The notes under the pieces were generated by a model, which was not told the DNA's origin, did not search any database, and saw only the letters and a program-made list of their open reading frames with translations. From Alphaproteobacteria bacterium MarineAlpha11_Bin1 (GTDB lineage: Bacteria; Pseudomonadota; Alphaproteobacteria; MPNO01; UBA830), in NCBI GenBank assembly GCA_002937455.1, contig PTJZ01000008.1, positions 104,536-168,535 on the forward strand: a stretch of DNA of 64,000 nt, read 5' to 3'. Below, piece by piece: positions 32,413 through 41,685 of this stretch. The first letter of the stretch is position 1. Every line of letters begins with the position of its first letter. A program made the position numbers and the translations under genes.

Positions 32413-34667
32413 ACCGGCTCCACAAAGCTCTCAAGAACTTTCTTGGTGCCAGCTTTCTCGAAGTCAATTTCCAATTTACTGCCGTCTTTTGAAACCACCA
32501 TCCCGTATCCAAACTTCTGATGAAAAACCCGGATGCCTATGACAATAGCGCTGACAGTAGAAGCTTCTCCCTCCTTCGGCATGAGCACTGTTGATCCCTT
32601 ATTCACTCGCATACGCTGGAAACCGGGGCCTCGGCGGCCAGCGTTTTTACTCCATTTCTCTTCGGTCACATATAGATCCGGTTCCGCAATCCCTTCATAT
32701 AGTCCAGCTTCCATCTTGTGATCGACGAGGTCCTCCGGCAGTTCGTCAATAAACCGAGACGGTGCGCAGGCGAGCCACTGGTTGTAGACCCGGCGGGTCG
32801 ACGCATGGGAGATCCACACCCGACGACGCGCCCGCGTAAGCCCGACATAAGCCAGCCGACGCTCTTCCTCCAGTGCCGCGCCACCGCCATCTTCGACCGA
32901 GCGACGGTTCGGGAACACTTCCTCCTCCCATCCAGGCAAGAAAACGTTATTGAATTCAAGCCCCTTCGCAGCATGCAGTGTCATAATACTCACCATTTCT
33001 CCGATGGCGTTATCTTCGCGGTCCATCACAAGGCTAATATGTTCCAGAAAACCGCCAAGCGAATCAAATTCGTTTAACGCCGAAACAAGCTCTTTGAGAT
33101 TTTCCAGCCTTCCCGGGGCGTCCACGGCCTTACTAGCCTTCCACATGCTCGTATAGCCAGATTCATCAAGCACTGTCTTAGCGAGCTCGATATGGTCAAT
33201 AGCCTGGACCTGTGCCCGCCAACGTGCCAAATCCCCGATTATCCGCCGCAGCGACGACCTAGTCTGTGGCTTTAATTCATCGGTTTCAATCAACTGTATT
33301 GCCGACTTATGAAGCGAAATACCTAAGGCCCGAGCATGACCGTGCATAGTCTGTAACGTAGCGGTTCCGAGACCACGCCGGGGAGTATTAATAATACGTT
33401 CTAATGCCAAGTCGTCATCAGGCTGAACGACGACACGTAAATAGGCAATGGCATCCCGGATTTCCGCCCGTTCATAGAACCGTGGCCCACCTACAACCCG
33501 ATAGGGCAATCCGAGCGTGATCAGGCGCTCTTCAAACTCGCGCATCTGGAAGCTAGCGCGCACCAGAATAGCAATTTCATTCAGTGATTCTTGAGCCCTC
33601 TGAAGGTGTTCGATCTCATCTCCAACGAGCCGGGCCTCAGATTCACCATCCCATACCGCGTTAATACGGATCGGCTCGCCATCCTCTAATTCGGTCCACA
33701 GATTTTTTCCGAGCCGACCCTCGTTTACGGCTATTAATTGCGACGCTGCGCTTAATATCTGCTGAGTGGATCGATAGTTCTGTTCCAGACGAATTACCTC
33801 TGCACCCGGGAAATCTCTCTCGAACCGCAAAATGTTGCCAACCTCGGCACCGCGCCAGCTGTAGATCGACTGGTCGTCATCTCCAACGCAGCAAATATTG
33901 CTCCGGGCCTGCGCAAGCAGCCGCAACCAGAGGTACTGCGAGACGTTCGAATCTTGGTACTCGTCCACTAAGACATAGCGAAATTGGCGCTGAAATTCCT
34001 TCAACACATCCGGCTGCGAGGTAAATATGGTCAGGCAATGGAGGAGCAGATCACCGAAATCAGCAGCGTTTAAGATAACCAGTCTGTCCTGATATATTTT
34101 ATATAGTTCGCCGATACGGCCATCAACGATGTCACCCGCCTCCGCGACACTTATCTTAGCAGGAGTCAGTCCCCGATCTTTGAAACGCTCGATGACGGCG
34201 TGTACTGCCCGCGCTGACCAACGCTTGTCATCAATATCTTCCGCCTCAATGATCTGCTTCACTAAACGGATCTGGTCGTCCTGATCGAGAATTGTGAAGT
34301 TGGACTTCAATCCGACGACTTCGGCGTGGCGCCGAAGTATACGCGTTGCGATGGCATGGAATGTACCAATCCAAAGACCCTCTGTAGCCCGACCGATCAT
34401 TCTGGCAACACGGTCGCGCATTTCACGCGCCGCCTTATTCGTAAAAGTAACGGCAAGAATTTGGTTGGGCGATGCACGCTGGGTCAGCAAAATATGACTG
34501 ATCCGAGTGGTTAACACCCTAGTTTTTCCGGTGCCCGCACCTGCAAGCACCAGCAATGGGCCGTCAACAGTCTCTACGGCTTGCCGCTGGGGATGATTTA
34601 GGCCCTCAAGGTGGGTTAGCAATGGGCCATTCCCATCAGCGGGCCGAAAAAGAGTCTGATCGTTCAT
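32409..34667 (-). CDS. uvrD: ATP-dependent DNA helicase UvrD/PcrA
   Basis: A 752-residue superfamily 1A 3'-5' helicase for excision and mismatch repair. Walker A is GAGTGKTRVL near residue 42; motif Ia region VTFTNKAAREMRDRV, motif II DEYQDSN, motif III DDDQSIYSWRGA, motif IV EQNYRST, motif V TLHAAKGLEF and motif VI YVGLTRAR are all intact. The C-terminus has the small Tudor-like end found in UvrD/PcrA. Whether it is best named uvrD or pcrA cannot be settled here; in alphaproteobacteria uvrD is usual. Diverges from the HtrA-like gene at 34817. Confidence 0.95.
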   Translation of the reverse strand: MNDQTLFRPADGNGPLLTHLEGLNHPQRQAVETVDGPLLVLAGAGTGKTRVLTTRISHILLTQRASPNQILAVTFTNKAAREMRDRVARMIGRATEGLWIGTFHAIATRILRRHAEVVGLKSNFTILDQDDQIRLVKQIIEAEDIDDKRWSARAVHAVIERFKDRGLTPAKISVAEAGDIVDGRIGELYKIYQDRLVILNAADFGDLLLHCLTIFTSQPDVLKEFQRQFRYVLVDEYQDSNVSQYLWLRLLAQARSNICCVGDDDQSIYSWRGAEVGNILRFERDFPGAEVIRLEQNYRSTQQILSAASQLIAVNEGRLGKNLWTELEDGEPIRINAVWDGESEARLVGDEIEHLQRAQESLNEIAILVRASFQMREFEERLITLGLPYRVVGGPRFYERAEIRDAIAYLRVVVQPDDDLALERIINTPRRGLGTATLQTMHGHARALGISLHKSAIQLIETDELKPQTRSSLRRIIGDLARWRAQVQAIDHIELAKTVLDESGYTSMWKASKAVDAPGRLENLKELVSALNEFDSLGGFLEHISLVMDREDNAIGEMVSIMTLHAAKGLEFNNVFLPGWEEEVFPNRRSVEDGGGAALEEERRLAYVGLTRARRRVWISHASTRRVYNQWLACAPSRFIDELPEDLVDHKMEAGLYEGIAEPDLYVTEEKWSKNAGRRGPGFQRMRVNKGSTVLMPKEGEASTVSAIVIGIRVFHQKFGYGMVVSKDGSKLEIDFEKAGTKKVLESFVEPV

Positions 34668-34816
34668 TAGAGGAGTATATCAGCCTGACCGCGTCATATC
34701 GCTTCGAATGATACAATTTTCGAATCAAATGATATCAGCGGATAGTAAAGTCGGGAAATAACCTAATCCAGCTCCTCTAATTTTTCGTAGGGTATTTTGG
34801 GATTGGAGTTTGTGCG

Positions 34817-35815
34817 ATTTCTACTATTTATAAACAGACCATTGTAGGTGTTATATTCATAGTCATATGGATCTGGTCTGCTCCTGCACTCCCGCAACAA
34901 AACGCAGCGGAATATCTTAGCGCGATAGTGAAAATCACCTCCACTGTTCCCAGTGAAGCGCGGACAGCGGGATCACTAGGTACATCTAGGGAGGGGTCAG
35001 GAATAGTTGTAGACAGTGAAGGGCTTATTATCACCGTAGGCCACGTAATTCTTGAAGCCAGCGCGGTCGAGGTGAAAACGGCGGCTGGGGTGAAATTGGC
35101 CGCAGAGATAGTGGCTTTGGATCATGATACCGGCTTCGGCCTCATTCGAACAGTATCGCCGCCCGGAGTTAAACCTCTTGAACTAGGAGAGTCCGACGGG
35201 CTCAAACAGAAACAGCCTGTTTTAGTAGCAGCCCACGGAGGTACTGTTAACGCCATGGGCGCGCTTGTTATCGACCGTCGTGATTTTGCTGGTTACTGGG
35301 AATACCTTTTGAGTAATGCAATTTTTACTTGGCCCCCGTTTCCTCTGTTCGGTGGCGCAGCACTTTTAGACACAGCGGGGAAATTGGTTGGCGTCGGATC
35401 GCTCTTAGTGCCGAATGCAATCGAAGGAGAGAAAACCTCAGTACCCGGCAATATGTTTATTCCAATCGACGCGTTGAAGCCCATCCTTGGTGATCTGCTC
35501 GCAGACGGTAGATCGTCTAAGAAATCCCGACCATGGCTCGGACTATATTCCGAAACGCTTCGAGGCAGACTTTTTGTATCCAGAGTTCCAGAAAAAGGAC
35601 CTGCGTGGGTGGCTGGTATTCGGCCAGGAGATCTGGTTCTCAGTGTTGCCAGCGAACCGGTTACCGGCCTCGCCGATTTTTATCGGAAAGTATGGGCGAT
35701 GGGGGATCCGGGAGTGAAAGTTCCGTTACGAATTCTTCGTGGCACTAAACCAACAGATGTGACTATCACGACTACCGACCGCTACACGTGGTTGCGATCA
35801 ATACCTACTTATTGA
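34817..35815 (+). CDS. HtrA-like protein with degenerate trypsin fold and PDZ domain, probable ATT start
   Basis: About 332 residues. The frame starts after a stop at 34778 and contains no ATG, GTG or TTG before 34928, yet residues coded before that form a clear signal peptide (YKQTIVGVIFIVIWIWSAPA). GGAG at 34805-34808 sits 8 nt before an ATT at 34817, so I place the start there. The trypsin-like domain follows: GSGIVVDSEGLIITVGHVI keeps the catalytic His, but the Asp position reads TGFGLI and the GNSGG serine loop reads FPLFGGAALL, so Asp and Ser seem lost. A C-terminal PDZ domain follows (WLGLYSETLRGRLFVSRV, GIRPGDLVLSV). Likely a periplasmic binding protein rather than a protease. The GTG at 34928 is the alternative start and would lack a signal peptide. 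Confidence 0.78.
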   Translation: MSTIYKQTIVGVIFIVIWIWSAPALPQQNAAEYLSAIVKITSTVPSEARTAGSLGTSREGSGIVVDSEGLIITVGHVILEASAVEVKTAAGVKLAAEIVALDHDTGFGLIRTVSPPGVKPLELGESDGLKQKQPVLVAAHGGTVNAMGALVIDRRDFAGYWEYLLSNAIFTWPPFPLFGGAALLDTAGKLVGVGSLLVPNAIEGEKTSVPGNMFIPIDALKPILGDLLADGRSSKKSRPWLGLYSETLRGRLFVSRVPEKGPAWVAGIRPGDLVLSVASEPVTGLADFYRKVWAMGDPGVKVPLRILRGTKPTDVTITTTDRYTWLRSIPTY

Positions 35816-35934
35816 TTCGTTAATGAAAGGATGATGCGTGGCCCAGTCTCGGCAGGTTTGCAAATGGCGGCAAAGATAATACTGATTTTAAGTTTGCCCC
35901 GACTATCGCACAGTGAATACATAGTTTTTTAAAC

Positions 35935-37746
35935 CTAAATCTCTCCGCGTTCCTCACGCCGGGCCTCCAGTAAGGCTCGATTATAGACAAACATCACGTC
36001 TATTTCGTGAACAAAGCCTACTAGCTTCATATTTGCAAGATTATCGACGACCGCAACATGCTCTTCACCCGTATCCTGCATCATCTTAAGAGCGTGATCC
36101 AAGGTCGCCGCAGCCTCAAGGAAAGGCGGATGTAAACGTGCTACATCACGGGCATTCACGACGTCATCGATGGAATGGTCGAAAGCGCCGTCAGCGAGGT
36201 CTGCTAGCGTGATTGTACCGGCCAAACAACCACCATCATCGACCATAAAAAGCTCCCCGTGTGGGGCAGTTAATAACTTTTCTCGCACGCCTTTTATGTT
36301 CAGGTCCTGCGTTACGGGCGTAAACTTCAGGCTCATGACATTTTCAACTTTGGTGGTCGTCATCAGACCGTTTTCTCGTCCTCCACCAATACTAATTCCG
36401 CGCCGTTCGAGCTGCCATGTGAAGAAGGAATTGCGATGTGCCTGTTGGGTAATCACAGACGAAATTACGACAGCAACCATGACCGCAATTGTGAGTGCAT
36501 AGTCCCCCGTCAGTTCAAAGACGATTAAGATCGTAGAAATGGGTGCTCCAAGCACTGCCCCCGAAACGGCGCCTAAACCAACCAACGTGTATGCAGAATG
36601 GCCCGACGATAATTGGGGGGAAACTTGTGTAGCAATTATACCGAATGCGCCGCCGACCATTGCCCCCATAAACATTGATGGCGCAAATACTCCACCGCCA
36701 AATCCCACTCCGATACTGATTGCGGTTGCGGCAACCTTCGCGGCGACCAACGCGATCAGTATCGCGAGTTCGTATTTACCGTTCAACGCTTTATCTGTTG
36801 CTTCGTAGCCGACACCCATCACCTCGGGGAATACAAGTGCAATAACACCGACGCAGAACCCACCAACCATCGTTTTAACGTATGGCGCAACGGGTACTTT
36901 AGCTGCAAAATCCGTCGCTATGTTAGCGGAACGAAGAAATATGATCGCCGTCAGCGCACAGACCACCCCCAGCAATGCAAAGGCAGGAAACTCCCAGAAT
37001 GAAACTAAAGACTGATCCGGCACCATGAAGGCAGGGAAATTTCCAAAATAAACACGGGAGATAATGGTACCAATGACGCCTGCAATGACGATTGGGGCGA
37101 AGGCGCTGAGTGCGTAGTGCCCTATAACGACTTCGAGTGCGAAAAATACGCCGGCTATTGGTGCATTGAACGATGCTGCGACCGCCGAGGCAACCCCGCA
37201 ACCGAGCAATGTCACGGCCTGTGACCGGCTTAGTCGCAACCGTGTGGCCACGAAGGACGATAGCGACGCCCCCAGATGTACGACGGGACCCTCTCGACCT
37301 ACGGAAGCGCCAACGCCAATCGATGCTGCGCTTACTGCGGCGGCACCAAGTCCCGCTTTGAGCGGTATCGTACCAGATCTTAGCGCAGCAGCTTCCATGA
37401 CGTCGGCGACGCCCTGACCGCGCCTTCCCGGCATTAAATAGTAAACAAATAATCCAATCAGAAGGCCGCCGATAGTGGGTACGGTTACCACCTGCCAGCC
37501 CGGTAGATTATCAATGACATTCACAGAGTTTTCGAGCGACGCTCCGAATGTTCCTGTTTGCAATAGGACAACGATTTCTCGAAATAGGACTGCGCCGAAT
37601 GCCGCCGCTGCGCCGGTAACAATCGCAAGAATGATCATAATCAGTTGTTTATTTCGAATGAACCGGCGCACCGGTTCTATCATCTTTGGGAAGATCACTT
37701 CTTTGCACCCGGTGAGGGCGAAAGGCCGATTCTTAAATAACGGCAT
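35935..37746 (-). CDS. ClC-family chloride channel/antiporter with CBS domains
   Basis: A 603-residue membrane protein. The ClC core holds GREGPVVHLGASL with the gating glutamate, GVFFALEVVIG, and GGGVFAPSMFMGAMVGG; about 18 helices are expected and the hydrophobicity agrees. The cytosolic C-terminal 130 residues contain a pair of CBS domains (VENVMSLKFTPVTQDLNIK and DVVNARDVARLHPPFLEAAA), which usually bind adenine nucleotides. The first 21 residues before MIEPVRRF are unusual, and neither ATG has a good ribosome site, so the start may be at 37683. Function: chloride channel or Cl-/H+ exchange. Convergent with the HtrA-like gene. Confidence 0.92.
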   Translation of the reverse strand: MPLFKNRPFALTGCKEVIFPKMIEPVRRFIRNKQLIMIILAIVTGAAAAFGAVLFREIVVLLQTGTFGASLENSVNVIDNLPGWQVVTVPTIGGLLIGLFVYYLMPGRRGQGVADVMEAAALRSGTIPLKAGLGAAAVSAASIGVGASVGREGPVVHLGASLSSFVATRLRLSRSQAVTLLGCGVASAVAASFNAPIAGVFFALEVVIGHYALSAFAPIVIAGVIGTIISRVYFGNFPAFMVPDQSLVSFWEFPAFALLGVVCALTAIIFLRSANIATDFAAKVPVAPYVKTMVGGFCVGVIALVFPEVMGVGYEATDKALNGKYELAILIALVAAKVAATAISIGVGFGGGVFAPSMFMGAMVGGAFGIIATQVSPQLSSGHSAYTLVGLGAVSGAVLGAPISTILIVFELTGDYALTIAVMVAVVISSVITQQAHRNSFFTWQLERRGISIGGGRENGLMTTTKVENVMSLKFTPVTQDLNIKGVREKLLTAPHGELFMVDDGGCLAGTITLADLADGAFDHSIDDVVNARDVARLHPPFLEAAATLDHALKMMQDTGEEHVAVVDNLANMKLVGFVHEIDVMFVYNRALLEARREERGEI

Positions 37747-37826
37747 GAATTCAGATACTTAAAGGCCATCGCCGACATTTATCCTGTCTGGGAGACCGGG
37801 AAAAGATATAATCGAGAATATAAAGT

Positions 37827-38312
37827 TCATTTCCGGACAATCCCCATATGACGCCCGGCTAAATCAGGCGGTGGTAGACTCCGATGATCCTGAAACAATG
37901 CTTCCACCTTGGCCAGGATATCTTCAGCCATTGGCGTCACTTTTCGCTCACCGAGGTCAACATGGACGGTCATCACCTCCGTCGTTGCGGCGAGAAAGCG
38001 CTTTTCGGCGTGATACATCCGGTGGAAATAGTGGAGACGCTTTTGATCAAAATCAAGGAGTTGTGTAGTGACTGAGACCTCATCTCCATCGTGCATCTCA
38101 GCCAAGTAGTTCGTGTGGGTCTCGACCGCGAAGGTCGAACAATTAGCCTTAACCCGATACGTTTTATCCAGTCCTAGATTGGCGTGAAAAACATCCGTGG
38201 CATGATCGAAAATAAGAACGTAAAATGACATATTTAGGTGGTTGTTATAGTCGCACCACTCTGGACGTACAGTTTCCCTCCAGATCTCAGGGAGGCCGTC
38301 ACTTTCGATCAT
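37827..38312 (-). CDS. HotDog-fold acyl-CoA thioesterase
   Basis: A 161-residue cytosolic thioesterase of the 4-hydroxybenzoyl-CoA/carnitine-operon type. The N-terminal motif RPEWCDYNNHLNMSFYV carries the catalytic aspartate followed by N-x-x-H-x-N, as in this family. Its ATG overlaps the stop of the acyl-CoA synthetase alpha gene by four bases (ATGA). Inference: hydrolyses the acyl-CoA made or used by that enzyme, or relieves CoA sequestration; the exact substrate is unknown. Confidence 0.85.
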   Translation of the reverse strand: MIESDGLPEIWRETVRPEWCDYNNHLNMSFYVLIFDHATDVFHANLGLDKTYRVKANCSTFAVETHTNYLAEMHDGDEVSVTTQLLDFDQKRLHYFHRMYHAEKRFLAATTEVMTVHVDLGERKVTPMAEDILAKVEALFQDHRSLPPPDLAGRHMGIVRK

Positions 38313-39703
38313 TTTTTCAAAAATTGCCGTGCTCGAACAAGAATGTCGAGCGCCTTGAAGGCATCCTCAATTAACGGAAATGTCGGCACGCCGCGAGGTT
38401 CGAGAAATGCCTTTGCCTCCTCGTTGCAGGCGTGTTCTCCACTGAAAGATATATAAACAGGCTTACTTCGATGCTTTTTCGCCAGTTTTGGAATAAAATC
38501 TAGGGCCGGCATACCGAGTTCCTTAGTCAAAATCATAATCGATACAACCGCGTCGACGTTGGGATCCTTGAGCACGGCTTCCATGGCTTCCTGGTAGGCA
38601 AATTCCATTCCATGCACAGTTGCGCTAGGAAAAATATCGACCGGATTACCAAGCCGGATAAACGGCGGGCTAATTTCCATCAGCCGTCCCATCGTCGTCG
38701 ACTCCAATTCGGGAAAACAGAGGTTGAGACGCTGGCGGCAGAGATCATTTATATGAACGATAAACGCGCCCGACGGCGAGACGAAACCCACCCGGTTTCC
38801 AGCTGGTATTGGCATTGACGCAACCGCCTTCGCCGCTAGAAACAGGTGCGAGAATTCCTCAATCCTTACTATGCCCGCCTGTCGCAGAGCACCATCAAGA
38901 ATTCGGTCGTCAGATCCCATTGACGCGGTGTGAGAAAGTGCCGCCGCCGCGCCGTCGGCGGTCGCACCGCCCTTGAGAAGGATTACTGGCTTTTCGGGCG
39001 TCACCTGCTTGGCGATTTCTATAAACTCGCGAGGTCGGCGAATGTTCTCCAAGTAAAAGAATATTGATTTGGTATGTTTATCAGTCGAAAGGAATTCAAA
39101 AACGTCGGTTTCGTCTATATCGACCGTGTTACCGAGCCCGATACATCGAGAAACCCCGTAATTTTCTGCTGACATAATATGCTTCATCATCGCACCGGTG
39201 AAATTCCCCGTCTGCGCCACATAAGAGATTCCACCCGTCGGAATTTTTCCAAGTGGAAAAAAACTGGAGGTAAAATTAGAGGGTGTCGAAATATGACCGG
39301 CGGTGTTAGGGCCGAGGATCCGCACGCCAGTCTCCCGCGCAGCGGATTCCAATTTATTCTGTAAGTCCTCCCCGGCGTGGTCGACTTCGGCAAACCCGCC
39401 CGCGACCAACACGATAGAACCAATCTTTCGCTCAGCACATTCACGCACCGCCTGCGGTGTCGCCTGCGCCGGCAGGATGACTATAGCGAGATCAATCCCG
39501 CTCGGCAGTTCCTCAATAGTCTTAAACACCTTAAGACCTAACAAACAGCCGCCGCGCGGATTAACTGGGTGTATGGCTCCCTCGTAGCCGTTAGAAAGCA
39601 TGTTTTCTATCACTACTCGACCTGGTTTGCCCTTGGTCGTCGATGCGCCGATAACGGCGACGTTGCGGGGAGAGAAAAAGCGTCGAAGATTGCGTTTAGT
39701 CAT
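38309..39703 (-). CDS. ADP-forming acyl-CoA synthetase, alpha (CoA-binding) subunit
   Basis: A 464-residue protein of the acetate:CoA ligase (ADP-forming) family, interconverting acyl-CoA, ADP and phosphate with acid, CoA and ATP. N-terminal CoA-binding Rossmann domain (NVAVIGASTTKGKPGRVVIEN), then two flavodoxin-like ligase domains. The phosphorylated histidine is expected in LSHTASMGSDD near residue 255. The ATP-grasp subunit is a separate gene upstream, overlapping by eight bases; together they make the split form of an enzyme that is fused in many bacteria. Acid substrate unknown. Confidence 0.88.
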   Translation of the reverse strand: MTKRNLRRFFSPRNVAVIGASTTKGKPGRVVIENMLSNGYEGAIHPVNPRGGCLLGLKVFKTIEELPSGIDLAIVILPAQATPQAVRECAERKIGSIVLVAGGFAEVDHAGEDLQNKLESAARETGVRILGPNTAGHISTPSNFTSSFFPLGKIPTGGISYVAQTGNFTGAMMKHIMSAENYGVSRCIGLGNTVDIDETDVFEFLSTDKHTKSIFFYLENIRRPREFIEIAKQVTPEKPVILLKGGATADGAAAALSHTASMGSDDRILDGALRQAGIVRIEEFSHLFLAAKAVASMPIPAGNRVGFVSPSGAFIVHINDLCRQRLNLCFPELESTTMGRLMEISPPFIRLGNPVDIFPSATVHGMEFAYQEAMEAVLKDPNVDAVVSIMILTKELGMPALDFIPKLAKKHRSKPVYISFSGEHACNEEAKAFLEPRGVPTFPLIEDAFKALDILVRARQFLKK

Positions 39704-40406
39704 TTTTTATCCCCGACGGTTTAAGAATGACTAGGCCATCAACAGCAACCGGGCATTTGCCAGAAATGATAAGAGGATTGATGTCAATCTCAGCTATATC
39801 GGGGATATCATGAGCTACCTTACCAACTGCAACAATCGTCCGGGCCAGCAGAGCTCGGTCTACCCGGGGCAACCCGCGTACAGAGTCCAGAATCTTTGCC
39901 GCCCGAATCTCGGACATCATTTGCCTCGCATCGGTAATTCTTAGCGGCGCAAGCCGGAAGGCAACGTCTTCAAGAACCTCGGTAAAAATACCCCCGAGAC
40001 CAAACATTACTGAAGGTCCGAACTGATCGTCGCGTATCATTCCGACCATCAACTCGCGGTCTCCACTCACCATCTCCTGAACCAGAAAGCCGCCACTAAA
40101 GTTTTCCCCCGTGCGGGACTTCAGCTTTCTAAAAGCGTTCGCTACTTCTTTTGCGGAGCTGAGACCTACCACCACTAGCCCCGCTTCAGTCTTGTGCTGA
40201 AGGTCGTGGGAACAACCCTTTAGAACGACAGGATATCCGATTCGATCAGCCGCTACTCGAGCATCTTTTGCCGTATAGACAAGGCGTTCCCGCGTAATAG
40301 GCACACCATATGCGGCAAGGACCCTTTTACTTTCATATTCGGAAAGCGCACCGTGACCCGCCTTTATGGACCGTGCAACCAAACGCTTAGCGGCTTCGAA
40401 TTGCAC
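39696..40406 (-). CDS. ADP-forming acyl-CoA synthetase, beta (ATP-grasp) subunit
   Basis: A 236-residue ATP-grasp protein, the beta partner of the alpha subunit encoded next. Motifs: LAAYGVPITRERLV near the start, GYPVVLKGCSHDLQHKTEAGLVVVGL with the nucleotide-binding lysine, the GDRELMVGMIRDDQFGPSVMFGLGG strand and IAEIDINPLI at the end. Start is GTG at 40404-40406 with GGAG 6-7 nt upstream. First gene of a three-gene minus-strand operon ending with the thioesterase. Confidence 0.88.
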   Translation of the reverse strand: MQFEAAKRLVARSIKAGHGALSEYESKRVLAAYGVPITRERLVYTAKDARVAADRIGYPVVLKGCSHDLQHKTEAGLVVVGLSSAKEVANAFRKLKSRTGENFSGGFLVQEMVSGDRELMVGMIRDDQFGPSVMFGLGGIFTEVLEDVAFRLAPLRITDARQMMSEIRAAKILDSVRGLPRVDRALLARTIVAVGKVAHDIPDIAEIDINPLIISGKCPVAVDGLVILKPSGIKND

Positions 40407-40853
40407 GCTTATCTCCTTTGCTATTAGTCAATTCCACAGACGGTTTACAGAGGCCAGCCCACTGTCGCTAGCTTAATTTGTCTCGCTTTGAATAGTCTCG
40501 CTCTTCGTGTTTGGCAATGTTTTCAAAACTGAAATTATACTTATAAGGTTTCTATGTTAGACCAAGCGCTAGAACGACGCTCGATGAAAGGGTGAACTTT
40601 TTTGAAAAAATACGTGATTAAGGACTTGCACCAAGTGCAATTCCTAGTCACAACCGTGCACGGGTAATGATCGTAAGTCTGTAATACGCTGGATAAGGGT
40701 GATTTTTAGCTCATATTAGGCGCAAAAAACGATCCCCGCTTATGTTGTAAAAAATTGTGTCGAGTCGGATTTTAGCTTAGTGTCAAAGGGCTGAATTTTA
40801 GTAGTGATAAATTATGTTCGGGTGTTGTTTAACCAATTAAGAGGCGTTTTCTC
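40407..40853. other. Divergent intergenic region between the acyl-CoA synthetase operon and mlaA
   Basis: About 447 bp, AT-rich, without a credible coding frame. It must hold the promoters of both divergent units. The main structured element is the inverted repeat at 40621-40645. Confidence 0.6.
40621..40645. repeat. Inverted repeat, candidate operator
   Basis: AGGACTTGCAC, CAA, GTGCAATTCCT: two 11-nt arms matching at 10 of 11 positions around a 3-nt centre. It lies in the middle of the divergent promoter region. Compact symmetric sites like this often bind dimeric regulators; no regulator gene is adjacent. Confidence 0.5.
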
Positions 40854-41684
40854 GTGAGCGTGAGAGGTAAATTCAAAAATTGGGCTTACAGCACATTTCT
40901 TTCATTGGCTTGTGCCGGCATTTTACTTTCAGGCTGTGCTACCGCACCACCGCCTGAGGATAAGGAAGCTACTGCCGCATTCAAAGAAGCGAATGATCCC
41001 TACGAGCCATTCAACCGAGCGATGTGGGAATTCAATCTTGGACTAGACAAAGTAATCCTGCGACCGGTCACGTCGGTTTACCTAGCGATTGTTCCCGATC
41101 CAATGCAAAACTCTGTTCATAATTTTCTTCAAAACCTCCGTGGTCCGGTCATCTTCGTTAATGATCTATTCCAAGGTGACTTGGACCGTGCAGAAACAAC
41201 GCTGCTGCGCTTCACCATGAATTCCACAATCGGCGTCCTAGGAATTTTTGATGTAGCCTCCGAACTCGGTTATGAGGGTCATGATGAAGACTTTGGACAG
41301 ACCCTTGCAAAGGGAGGGGTAGAGCCAGGTCCTTATCTAGTATTACCCATATTCGGACCGTCCAATCCGCGGGATGGTGTAGGTCTTGTGGCCGATATGC
41401 TGATTGACCCATTTACATGGTTAACGCCTCTCGAATTCCGTATCGGACGAGCTATGGCTACCGCTGTAGATAAGCGTGCCAGAAATTTCGATCAAATTAA
41501 CGATATGGAGAAGAACTCTCTAGACTTCTACTCGGCCGTTCGTAGCCTTTATCGTCAGAAACGTCGTGATGAAATTAACAACGGCGCGCCGATGGAGAAT
41601 AACTCCGTACCGGGTAGTCTCTCGGTCTTGCCCGAAGACAAACCCGAAGACCAGCAGAGTGAAGCAGCGCCGATCGGTCAGTAG
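40854..41684 (+). CDS. mlaA: MlaA/VacJ family outer-membrane lipoprotein
   Basis: A 276-residue lipoprotein that removes phospholipids from the outer leaflet of the outer membrane and passes them to MlaC. Signal peptide with lipobox LSGC, lipidated cysteine at about residue 28. The family core begins ANDPYEPFNRAMWEFN and contains NFLQNLRGPVIFVNDLFQG and DEDFGQTLAKGGVEPGPYLVLP. The last 40 residues are an acidic low-complexity tail. Start is GTG at 40854 with AGAGG upstream. mlaC follows after one base. Confidence 0.95.
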   Translation: MSVRGKFKNWAYSTFLSLACAGILLSGCATAPPPEDKEATAAFKEANDPYEPFNRAMWEFNLGLDKVILRPVTSVYLAIVPDPMQNSVHNFLQNLRGPVIFVNDLFQGDLDRAETTLLRFTMNSTIGVLGIFDVASELGYEGHDEDFGQTLAKGGVEPGPYLVLPIFGPSNPRDGVGLVADMLIDPFTWLTPLEFRIGRAMATAVDKRARNFDQINDMEKNSLDFYSAVRSLYRQKRRDEINNGAPMENNSVPGSLSVLPEDKPEDQQSEAAPIGQ

Positions 41685-41685
41685 T

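Noticed and set aside
34817..35815. HtrA-like gene as a pseudogene
   Set aside because: Reading frame is uninterrupted, PDZ domain and signal peptide are intact, and catalytic changes are substitutions within well-kept loops; an inactive but functional protein is more likely.
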